Made by a program: the position numbers and the translations under genes. The notes under the pieces are model-generated. The model worked only from the letters and a program-made list of their open reading frames with translations. It was not told where the DNA came from and ran no database searches. From assembly GCF_001754075.1 (NCBI RefSeq), contig NZ_MIEH01000015.1:1-64000 (forward strand): a DNA stretch of 64,000 nt. Reading direction: 5' to 3'. Shown here in pieces: positions 35,806 to 43,226 of this stretch (position 1 is its first letter; every line of letters begins with the position of its first letter). This DNA is from Merdimonas faecis. GTDB taxonomy: Bacteria; Bacillota; Clostridia; Lachnospirales; Lachnospiraceae.

Positions 35806-37686
35806 ATGGACAGGAAAGAGCAGGAAATTCTTGAGCGTATACGAGAACGGGCTGAAGAGATCCAGGTCCCGGAGACACTTTACCCGGAGGAAATGAAAAA
35901 GAGACTTCGGAAGGAAACTTCCAGTATGCAAAAGAGCAAATATCGGAAGAGGCTTTATGCGGCGGGATCCGTGGCGGCAGCCTGCGTTGTGTTTGCGGCA
36001 GGTCTGCTGATCTGGGGAGACAGGCAGGAACAGGGCAGAAATTCGCAGACAGAAGTATCCTGGATGGAGGATACGCTGGCAGATACGGGCGGGATGATCC
36101 GGACTGCAGAAAGCTACAATGAAATTTATGGATATGTGGAAAAGAGTGTAGAAAGATTCAGAGCATCTGCAGTGGAAGAATCGGCGTCTGAAGGCGATAT
36201 GGCAGTCGGCGATGCAGGGACAGCCAGTTCCGGAACAGAAGCCGGGCGTTCATCTGCTGAAAATTATTCTCAGACCAATGTAAGGCAGGAAGGCGTGGAC
36301 GAAGGAGATGTGGTCAAGACGGATGGCAGGTATCTGTATGTGCTTCAGGATGACGGCGTGACGGTGGCTATTGTAGATACGGCGGGCGGACAGATGGAAA
36401 CAGTGGGCAGGATCAGGCTGGAAGACGGGGAATATATATATGAAATCTATCTTATGGATGGGAAAATGATATTGGTAGCGGACAGTGGGGCTGATAACAC
36501 CCAGGAGACAGAAGTGATCACTTATGACATCCAGAAGCCTGCAGAACCTAAGGAAGAAGGCCGGGTAATCCAAAGTGGAGGATATCAGTCTTCCCGGCTG
36601 TCAGATGGCTTTGTTTATCTGTTTACCAATCATTATATTGATCTGTGGAATGAGCCGGATCCACGGGAACCGGGAACCTATCTGCCGGCGATAAACGATA
36701 AAGTCATGGAAGAAACAGATATTTATCTTCCGCAGACCGAGCGGGCGGATATGTATGAGGTCATCGTTTCCATCAATCCGGATCAGCCGGATCAGGTAAA
36801 GGACAGTAAGGCATTGATGTCCAAAGGCGGGGAGCTGTATGTAAGCAACGAGAATATTTATTATTATGAGACTATTTGGCAGCCTTCCGGATCAACCGTC
36901 ACTGCGGTCCGGCGAGTAGCGTATGCAGATGGAAAGCTTACTGGAACAGCGCAGGGTAGTTTCGACGGTTATCTGAACGATAGTTTTTCGATCGATGAAT
37001 ATAATGGATATCTTCGTGTGGTGTCTACGGTAGATGATACCAATTCTGTATATATCCTGAATGAGAAGCTGGAAAAGACGGGATCTATTGAAGGGCTGGC
37101 TGAAGAGGAGAGGATCTATTCTGCAAGATTCATGGGTGACATTGCCTATTTTGTGACCTTCCGGGAGACGGATCCGTTGTTTAGCGTGGATCTTTCCGAT
37201 CCGGAGAATCCGACAATACTAGGGGCATTAAAGATACCCGGGTTTTCAGAATATCTTCATTTTTACGGAGAGGGAAAGCTTTTGGGAATCGGCATGGAGG
37301 TAGGTGAGGAAACACAGGTCACAGGCGGAATAAAGCTGACAATGTTTGATATTACAGACCCCAGGAATGTGATAGAAAAAGATACCGTTGTTCTGGAACA
37401 CATTTATTATACGGATCTGTTTAACAACTATAAGGCAGTGCTGATAGAACCGGATCAGAATATGATCGGATTTTCCAGTTATGGAGAAGGCGGAGAAATA
37501 TATTTTCTGTTTGAATATGATGAGATGAACGGATTTACCTGCCGGATGGAGGAGGAAATCAACGGCAGCGGCAGCAGGAGTGCAAGAGGTCTGTATATCG
37601 GGCAGGTGTTATACGTGGTGCAGGGGAACGTGATCGAGTCCTATTCTTTGGAAGATTATCAGAAAACGGGAGATATTATATTGTAG
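35806..37686 (+). CDS. Membrane-anchored beta-propeller protein, probable sigma-factor partner
   Basis: A 626-residue protein: short cytoplasmic N-terminus (about 1-48, with a helical VPETLYPEEMKKRL segment of the type seen in anti-sigma tails), one transmembrane helix (about 51-70), a Ser/Glu-rich linker, and a large extracytoplasmic beta-propeller domain (about 155-626, QTNVRQEGVDEGDVVKTDGRYLYVL...). The propeller family occurs in archaea and clostridia. Start ATG 35806 after GGAGG. Sixteen bases after the ECF gene: an operon, and by analogy an envelope-sensing anti-sigma arrangement (inference). Confidence 0.82.
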   Translation: MDRKEQEILERIRERAEEIQVPETLYPEEMKKRLRKETSSMQKSKYRKRLYAAGSVAAACVVFAAGLLIWGDRQEQGRNSQTEVSWMEDTLADTGGMIRTAESYNEIYGYVEKSVERFRASAVEESASEGDMAVGDAGTASSGTEAGRSSAENYSQTNVRQEGVDEGDVVKTDGRYLYVLQDDGVTVAIVDTAGGQMETVGRIRLEDGEYIYEIYLMDGKMILVADSGADNTQETEVITYDIQKPAEPKEEGRVIQSGGYQSSRLSDGFVYLFTNHYIDLWNEPDPREPGTYLPAINDKVMEETDIYLPQTERADMYEVIVSINPDQPDQVKDSKALMSKGGELYVSNENIYYYETIWQPSGSTVTAVRRVAYADGKLTGTAQGSFDGYLNDSFSIDEYNGYLRVVSTVDDTNSVYILNEKLEKTGSIEGLAEEERIYSARFMGDIAYFVTFRETDPLFSVDLSDPENPTILGALKIPGFSEYLHFYGEGKLLGIGMEVGEETQVTGGIKLTMFDITDPRNVIEKDTVVLEHIYYTDLFNNYKAVLIEPDQNMIGFSSYGEGGEIYFLFEYDEMNGFTCRMEEEINGSGSRSARGLYIGQVLYVVQGNVIESYSLEDYQKTGDIIL

Positions 37687-37775
37687 TAAACAAAAGGAAT
37701 AAAACAAAATATTCTGTAAATTTATACAAAAACAAAATAGTTATAAATTAATTAATAAAAAATGCAAAAATAGTG

Positions 37776-37804
37776 TTGACAAAATAAAGCGCCGGTGCTA
37801 CTAT
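37776..37804 (+). promoter_or_regulatory. Strong promoter with UP-like A/T tracts
   Basis: Perfect -35 TTGACA (37776-37781), 17-bp spacer, TACTAT (37799-37804) with extended TGC, preceded by 60 bp of A- and T-tracts. It reads into a region with no convincing gene. Confidence 0.8.
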
Positions 37805-37904
37805 ATAATCAATCCAAAGATCAATAAGAAATGAGTTCCTGACGAGAAAGGGAATCATAAAAAATACATTGATTTGGAAATTTAAGAAAAGGAGGCTTAA
37901 TCCA

Positions 37905-37997
37905 TTGGACACAGCAGCAGAATTTAAAATTCAATATGTTAGTGGTATGGCAGATTATCGTTCCTGTAGAATAAGCCTTTACCATAAAGAAAGATAA
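37905..37997 (+). CDS. Possible 30-codon microprotein (low confidence)
   Basis: TTG start nine bases after AAAAGGAGG, 30 codons (MDTAAEFKIQYVSGMADYRS...), stop TAA. The ribosome-binding-like string pairs with 37972-37980 in the proposed RNA fold, so it may be a helix instead of a translation signal. No homologue recognised. Confidence 0.2.
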   Translation: MDTAAEFKIQYVSGMADYRSCRISLYHKER

Positions 37998-38376
37998 ACC
38001 GGCAAATACAGAATGAAAAGAGAAATCGGAGAAGAAAAACAAGCCGGAGATTCATTGAAAGAAAAGAAATTCTATCTGCAGACATATTGAAAACAATACC
38101 ACATTAATTTCGGAATATTAGAAAATGTGTAAAGAAACATTACCTAATATCACAGATTTATACGAAACACTATATAAACGAAAGGTTATAGAAGGAATAA
38201 CTTAATACGATCATAGACAAATGATAAGGGCACTGGCTATGATGGAAACAGTTATAGATATTATAATAACCACGAAAGTAGATTATATAGAAACAGAAGG
38301 AGTATAAATAAGGAACGAGAAGAATTACAGAAGATCCTCCGATTAAAAATATAAAATATGATAAAATTAAATATAT

Positions 38377-38416
38377 AACAGCCATTATGGTCACGGTGAT
38401 CGTAATGGCTGTTTTG
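38377..38416 (+). terminator. Strong terminator of the structured RNA
   Basis: 17-bp stem (38377-38393/38397-38413, two G:U pairs) with a 3-nt loop, then TTTTGTTG. Confidence 0.8.
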
Positions 38417-38442
38417 TTGTACATGAAAGTCCGGAAAAAGAT

Positions 38443-38471
38443 CGGCAGGATACGAATCACGCATCCTGCCG
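38443..38471 (-). terminator. Terminator of the fructuronate reductase-like gene
   Basis: CGGCAGGAT/ATCCTGCCG; on the minus strand followed by CTTTTTCC, 15 bp after the stop codon. Confidence 0.8.
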
Positions 38472-38485
38472 GTTTTCAAACAAAA

Positions 38486-40099
38486 TTACATATACTTATC
38501 AATTGTTGCCCGAACGGCGCCCTGACCTGCAATCATTTCACGGAAAAGCCCTTCGATCTTTTCACCCACACCGTTTTCGTAAAGGTTGGTGAAAAAGATC
38601 TTTTCATTCGAGAGGATTGGCTTTAACTGATCCTTCAGAGTTTCCGGATTTCCGATCTCGACATCCTTCAAAGCGTCAGCAATTTCGCCGGCCAGTGGAT
38701 CAGGAGCCAGCGTGTAAGTGTTGCCGGCATCATCTACTGCCAGAACATACCGCAGCCATCCGGCAATACCGAGGGGGATAGCGATCAGCTGTTCGGCGCT
38801 GCCGTATTTGGCGGTGTACGCCTTGATGGTTTCGCCGAAGCGGATTCCAAGTCCCTGGGACTCATCGGTACAGAGCCGGAGATTGGTATCCAGCAGATAT
38901 TCGTTGACAAACCGGAGATTAAACAGCTCATCGGCAAATGCTTTCGGGTCAATGATCTCCGGGCTTTCTACCATCGGGAATCCTTCATCATAGCATACGG
39001 ATTTGGCCAGCTTCATTAATTTTGCATCACGGTTGATCATGTCGGCAAAATATTCCTCGCCCAGCAGTACGCCGAAAGGACCGACAGCAGAGTGAACCGG
39101 GTTTAACAGAGCGGTAACCTTCATGCGTTCGGATTTGTTGACGGTATCCCGGCTGCCAAGATAAACGCCTTTGCCCTTTTCAAGCGGAGGACGGCCATTC
39201 GGGAAACTGTCTTCGATGACCAGATACTGAGGATCTTCGCCGTTGATAAAAGGAGCGATATAGGTGCGCTTTGAGGTTTCTACAGGATCCATATCCTCTA
39301 CGCCAAGAGCCTTCAGATCAGCAGCGATGTCAGGGTTCGGGCGGGGAGTGATCTTGTCGATCATGGTCCATGGGAAGGAAACGATGGATTCATCGCTTAC
39401 ATAGGCGAAGAAGTCCTCGTCTACATATCCCTTCTTCTTCCATTCTTCGGCCATAGTCAGCACAGAACTGCGAAGAAGGCTGCCGTTTTTGGAGCAGTTA
39501 TCCATGGAAACAAGGGCAAGAGGAGCCCTGCCGTTCTGGTAGCGCGCAAGAAGCATAGCGGTTAAGACGCCCATGGCGCCAACAGCCTTGTCCGGTCCGT
39601 TTTCAATATCTGCTTCCACATAAGGGAGGTAGCTGCCGCTTGAAGTGGTCAGAGCATACCCCTTTTCGGTAATTGTAAAGGAAACCATCTGAAGGGAGGG
39701 GGCAGAAAAGATTTCCTTCAGACGCGTCCACTGTGCCGGATCAGAGCTCTGTGCCTTTATGGCCTCTCCGAAGGAGCCAAGGACCTTGCAGTCTCTGGTG
39801 CCGTCTGTATGCAGAATGACACTTAATCCCAGGTTGTCGAATGGGCGATAGATCTTGTCCACGACATCATAGTCAAAGGTCTCCACACAGGTGAGGGCAG
39901 TATCCAGGTCTCCATCCTCCAGCATGCCGTCGGCAATGCCGCCGATGAAGATACGGAAGATATTGCCGATTCCAAAGTGAGCCCAGCGGGGAGCTGCTTT
40001 TGCTTTTTCGGCCGCCGCTTCCACGTCATAGCCGGGCAGTGTGATGTTTGTAGCTTCCCAGTCCGATTTGTTCTTAATTCCGTTTAGTGAAAGTTTCAT
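38486..40099 (-). CDS. Mannitol dehydrogenase-family oxidoreductase, fructuronate reductase-like
   Basis: A 537-residue polyol/sugar-acid dehydrogenase of the long-chain mannitol dehydrogenase family. The N-terminal Rossmann part has HFGIGNIFRIF (a variant of the usual nucleotide-binding G-x-G-x2-H-R) and the C-terminal catalytic domain has the KVTALLNPVHSA segment with the family's catalytic Lys and His. Closest by pattern to UxuB (fructuronate to mannonate), placing it in glucuronate use, though no uxaC or uxuA is nearby. Start ATG 40099 (MKLSLNGIK) after AAGGAGG; a 24-residue extension would cross the promoter. Confidence 0.82.
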   Translation of the reverse strand: MKLSLNGIKNKSDWEATNITLPGYDVEAAAEKAKAAPRWAHFGIGNIFRIFIGGIADGMLEDGDLDTALTCVETFDYDVVDKIYRPFDNLGLSVILHTDGTRDCKVLGSFGEAIKAQSSDPAQWTRLKEIFSAPSLQMVSFTITEKGYALTTSSGSYLPYVEADIENGPDKAVGAMGVLTAMLLARYQNGRAPLALVSMDNCSKNGSLLRSSVLTMAEEWKKKGYVDEDFFAYVSDESIVSFPWTMIDKITPRPNPDIAADLKALGVEDMDPVETSKRTYIAPFINGEDPQYLVIEDSFPNGRPPLEKGKGVYLGSRDTVNKSERMKVTALLNPVHSAVGPFGVLLGEEYFADMINRDAKLMKLAKSVCYDEGFPMVESPEIIDPKAFADELFNLRFVNEYLLDTNLRLCTDESQGLGIRFGETIKAYTAKYGSAEQLIAIPLGIAGWLRYVLAVDDAGNTYTLAPDPLAGEIADALKDVEIGNPETLKDQLKPILSNEKIFFTNLYENGVGEKIEGLFREMIAGQGAVRATIDKYM

Positions 40100-40129
40100 G
40101 TTGCGCCTCCTTAGTTTAGATATATTTCT

Positions 40130-40157
40130 ATAATAGCATGAAATGCGCGGTTTGTAA
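40130..40157 (-). promoter_or_regulatory. Promoter of the fructuronate reductase-like gene
   Basis: On the minus strand TTACAA (40152-40157), 16-bp spacer, TATTAT (40130-40135) with extended TGC. TTGTAA is repeated 11 bp further on (40163-40168), a possible operator half-site. Confidence 0.6.
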
Positions 40158-40186
40158 TATTTTTGTAACAAATTTTCTCGTATATT

Positions 40187-40215
40187 TTGACAATAGATAT
40201 AGCGTATGATAAACT
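40187..40215 (+). promoter_or_regulatory. Promoter of the TPR/P-loop gene
   Basis: TTGACA (40187-40192), 17-bp spacer, TAAACT (40210-40215) with TGA just before it (extended -10). Confidence 0.6.
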
Positions 40216-40274
40216 TATATACGTAAAATTGTAAAAATTAAGAGGATTAAAAATATATTTTTGAGGTGAGAGAT

Positions 40275-43121
40275 TTGGATAAATATGAATATCGGGTAAA
40301 AACAGAGCAAATGCTTGAATATTTGGAGAGCAAGCAGTACAAGAAGGCAATGGAGATCGCGGACACCATCGACTGGCGCAGGGTAAAGAGTGCGTCGATG
40401 TTGAACACGGTCAGTGAGATATACGAATATAATGGTGAGTTCCAAAAAAGCCGGGATATTCTTTTCGTAGCGTTTGACAGATCGCCGGGAAGCAGAAAGA
40501 TCGTATACCGCCTGGGAACTCTGGCGCTGAAGATCAATGATGTAGAAGAAGCATCGGATTGTTATGAGGAGTTTGTGAAGCTGGCTCCGAGAGATCCGAA
40601 TCAGTACATATTAAAATACCGTATTTTAAGGGCACAAGGGGCGCCGCTCACCGAACAGATCGCGGCACTGGAAGATTTTAAGAAAGCCGAGTATGTAGAA
40701 AAATGGGCGTATGAGCTGGCGGAGCTTTATCATGAGGCAGGTATGACTGCAGAGTGCCTGGAGGAATGTGATGACCTGATCCTGTGGTTCAGCGAGGGCA
40801 AATATGTCTATAAAGCGATGGAATTGAAAATGAAGTATAAACCGTTGACACCGCTGCAGCAGGAAAAATATGACAGCAGGCCGGGAGCGCCGAAGAAACC
40901 GGCAGCGAAACCAGTGCAGGCAGAAGAAGCCGTGGAGGCGGCGGAAGAGGCTGTAGAAGAGACTGAAGAACCGGAGGAATCCGTGGCAGATACGGAAGAA
41001 CCGGAGGAATCTGCGGCAGATACGGAAGAAGAGGTGTCCAGACCAGTTTCCGCAGTCAGCCTGGCACAGGCGGTAGAAGAGATGGAAAAGAGCATGGAAG
41101 ATTCTGAAGAAGAATCAGAGGAAGAGGCTGTGGAAGAACCGGAAGAAGAGCCGGCAGAAGAAAATCAGGAAGAAGAGCCGGAAGAGGAACCGCAGAAGGA
41201 AGAGGAACAGCCGAAGAAGAAATCTTCCATTACACAGGTTGTAAAGGGAGCTACGCTGGAAGAAGCACTGGCTAATGGCGTGGCAATTGCCAGTGGCATT
41301 AATATTGAGAAAGAGGCAATGGAAAAGAAGGAAGAGGATCTCCGGGTAACCAGTCAGATGCGGATTGACGATATCCTTCAGGAGTGGGAAGAAAAACAGA
41401 AGGAAAATGCAGAAGCCATTGCACAGCAGAAGGCGAAAGATGAGGAACGGCTGAAAAAAGAACGGGAGGAAGCAAGGCGCAGACAGGAAGCCGAGAGAAG
41501 AGAAGTAGAAAGAAAGGCGGCAGAAGCAGAAGCAGCAAGAAAGGCAGCAGAAGCAGAGGCAGCAAGAAAGGCAGCAGAGGAAGAAGCAGCAAGAAAGGCA
41601 GCGGAGGAAGAAGCAGCAAGAAAAGCGGCAGAAGAAGAGGCGGCAAGAAAGGCCGCAGAGGAAGCTGAAAAAGAAGCCTTGCTGGATAATGCGTTTGCAG
41701 AAGGAAAGACACAGAGAATCCCGGATGATCTGGTAAGACTGGTGGCAGAAATGGATCAGGACGAAAAGGAAGAAGAGTCTCCGGAAAGTGAAGATACCTA
41801 TGAGGACTTTGAAGACTTTGAGTTTGAAGAAGAGCCGGAACAGTTAAGTCTTGAAGATATAGACTTTGGTGAAGAGTTTGAGGATGAGGAGCCGGAGGAC
41901 ACGGATTACGAAGAGGACTTCGAAGAAGAGTTAGAGGATGCCGATTACGAAGAGGACTTCGAGGAAGAAGACTTCGAAGATGCCGATTTTGAAGAGGACT
42001 TTGAAGATGCCGACTTTGAGGACGACTTCGACGATGATTACGAGGACGACTTCGAGGATGCGGATTTTGATGAGGAGGATTTCGAAGAAGAGGACTTCGA
42101 TGAGGAAGACTTCGAGGAAGAGGACTTTGATGAGGAGGACTTCGAGGAAGAAGACTTTGAAGAAGAGGACCTTGAGGAAGAGGACTTTGAAGATGACGAA
42201 GAAGAGTTTGAGGCAGAAGAACTGGAAATCGAAGAGCCTTCCGAAGAGGAGATCCAGGAGAGAATCAAAAAGTCCAAAGGAAGCGGCGTTCCGTTTGATA
42301 CAGGATTTGTAGTAACCGGACGATATGATCTGAGTGCGACCAGTGAGATTGGGTTAAAGGCCGGACTTACGGAGGAACAGAAGAAACTATTTTCTTACTT
42401 TGTTCCGGTAAGAGGTATGAGCGAACAGATCGTAGAAGTGCTGGACAATGACAGAAGAGCGCAGAGAGAAGGAACATCCAAGACCGGCAACCTGCTGGTA
42501 GTGGGACGGAAAGGTTCCGGTAAGACCGTGCTGGCGGTAGATATCGTAAAGGCGATCCAGAAGCAGAGAAACCTGAAGCAGGGCAAGGTTGCTATCGTGA
42601 CCGGTGAATCTCTGAATAAGAAGGAACTGACCAATATCATCCAGAAGCTCAAGGGCGGAGCTATCATCATTGAGAAGGCCGGAAAGTTAAACTCCAGGAC
42701 CATCAAGGAACTGAATTACCTGATGGAGAAGAAGACAGGAGAGCTCCTGTTCGTGCTGGAGGATCAGAGAAAGCCTCTGGAGAGGATGCTGGCTGTCAAT
42801 GCAGATTTCAAGAAGAAGTTTACTTCCAAGCTGGAGCTTCCGGTATTCATTAATGATGAGCTGGTAACCTTCGGGCAGACCTATGCAAAGGAGAATGGCT
42901 ATAAGCTGGATGAAATGGGAATCCTGGCGCTGTACAGCCGGATTGATGTAATGCAGAGAGAGGATCATGCCGTATCCGTTGCTGAGGTTAAGGAGATTAT
43001 GGATGAAGCTATTGATCATTCCCAGAAGGCCAATGTAAAGCATCTTGCAAGACGTGTATTCGGCAAGGGAACAGACGATTCTGACAGAATTATCTTAAAG
43101 GAAGAAGACTTTAAGATTTAA
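40275..43121 (+). CDS. TPR / Ala-Glu coiled-coil / poly-acidic / P-loop ATPase protein
   Basis: A 948-residue protein of unusual build. TPR-like helical repeats (about 1-190); a Glu/Pro-rich linker; a long highly charged helix built from EEAARKAA units (about 375-462); a very acidic tract of (D/E)EEDFEE repeats (about 495-660); then a folded C-terminal domain with P-loop GRKGSGKT (about 743-750) and an AAA-like layout including IIIEKAGKLN as a Walker B-like segment (Glu in place of Asp) and a helical lid. TTG 40275 has GAGGTGAG at good spacing; GTG 40266 is possible. I know of no characterised homologue; the C-terminus recalls CbbX/SpoVK-type ATPases (inference). Likely cytoplasmic. Confidence 0.75.
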   Translation: MDKYEYRVKTEQMLEYLESKQYKKAMEIADTIDWRRVKSASMLNTVSEIYEYNGEFQKSRDILFVAFDRSPGSRKIVYRLGTLALKINDVEEASDCYEEFVKLAPRDPNQYILKYRILRAQGAPLTEQIAALEDFKKAEYVEKWAYELAELYHEAGMTAECLEECDDLILWFSEGKYVYKAMELKMKYKPLTPLQQEKYDSRPGAPKKPAAKPVQAEEAVEAAEEAVEETEEPEESVADTEEPEESAADTEEEVSRPVSAVSLAQAVEEMEKSMEDSEEESEEEAVEEPEEEPAEENQEEEPEEEPQKEEEQPKKKSSITQVVKGATLEEALANGVAIASGINIEKEAMEKKEEDLRVTSQMRIDDILQEWEEKQKENAEAIAQQKAKDEERLKKEREEARRRQEAERREVERKAAEAEAARKAAEAEAARKAAEEEAARKAAEEEAARKAAEEEAARKAAEEAEKEALLDNAFAEGKTQRIPDDLVRLVAEMDQDEKEEESPESEDTYEDFEDFEFEEEPEQLSLEDIDFGEEFEDEEPEDTDYEEDFEEELEDADYEEDFEEEDFEDADFEEDFEDADFEDDFDDDYEDDFEDADFDEEDFEEEDFDEEDFEEEDFDEEDFEEEDFEEEDLEEEDFEDDEEEFEAEELEIEEPSEEEIQERIKKSKGSGVPFDTGFVVTGRYDLSATSEIGLKAGLTEEQKKLFSYFVPVRGMSEQIVEVLDNDRRAQREGTSKTGNLLVVGRKGSGKTVLAVDIVKAIQKQRNLKQGKVAIVTGESLNKKELTNIIQKLKGGAIIIEKAGKLNSRTIKELNYLMEKKTGELLFVLEDQRKPLERMLAVNADFKKKFTSKLELPVFINDELVTFGQTYAKENGYKLDEMGILALYSRIDVMQREDHAVSVAEVKEIMDEAIDHSQKANVKHLARRVFGKGTDDSDRIILKEEDFKI

Positions 43122-43131
43122 TCAAAAAATT

Positions 43132-43172
43132 AAGAGTTTTGACAGATAGATTTGTCAAAACTCTTTTTTTTT
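43132..43172 (+). terminator. Terminator of the TPR/P-loop gene
   Basis: Perfect 13-bp stem (43132-43144/43153-43165) with a long T tract. Confidence 0.9.
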
Positions 43173-43226
43173 TCGGCCATCTAAAGTATAATATGGATAT
43201 ATTAGGACAGATTGTGGGGGTTCAGT

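Larger units (their letters stand above)
37811..38416 (+). ncRNA. Candidate large structured non-coding RNA (about 600 nt)
   Basis: An 800-bp gap with a strong promoter at one end and a 17-bp terminator stem at the other, but no persuasive gene. Helices seen: 37813-37825/37868-37878 (with a 2-nt bulge); 37831-37839/37851-37858 (with a bulged G); 37891-37899/37972-37980; 37999-38003/38043-38047; 38085-38089/38094-38098; 38100-38105/38124-38129; 38183-38189/38197-38103+100; 38210-38216/38237-38243; and a long-range 8-bp helix 38024-38031/38337-38344 (the helix listed sixth from the end closes at 38103+100, i.e. 38203). Linkers are rich in GAAA and AGAAA. Size and style recall large ornate RNAs of Firmicutes (ROOL, OLE, GOLLD), but I cannot assign a family. 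Confidence 0.6.

Noticed and set aside
37821-38042. Minus-strand 73-codon frame in the structured RNA region
   Set aside because: No ribosome-binding site, Phe/Cys-rich shadow composition, and it runs against the strong promoter.
40641-41100. Antisense Ser/Ala-rich frame at 40808-41095
   Set aside because: Shadow of the Glu/Ala-rich linker of the plus-strand gene.
41515-41665. Short tandem DNA repeats (24-bp units)
   Set aside because: They are codons of the EEAARKAA helix inside a real gene, not a separate repeat element.
42038-42277. Minus-strand poly-Ser/Lys frame
   Set aside because: Antisense of the acidic repeat tract of the TPR/P-loop gene; no ribosome-binding site.
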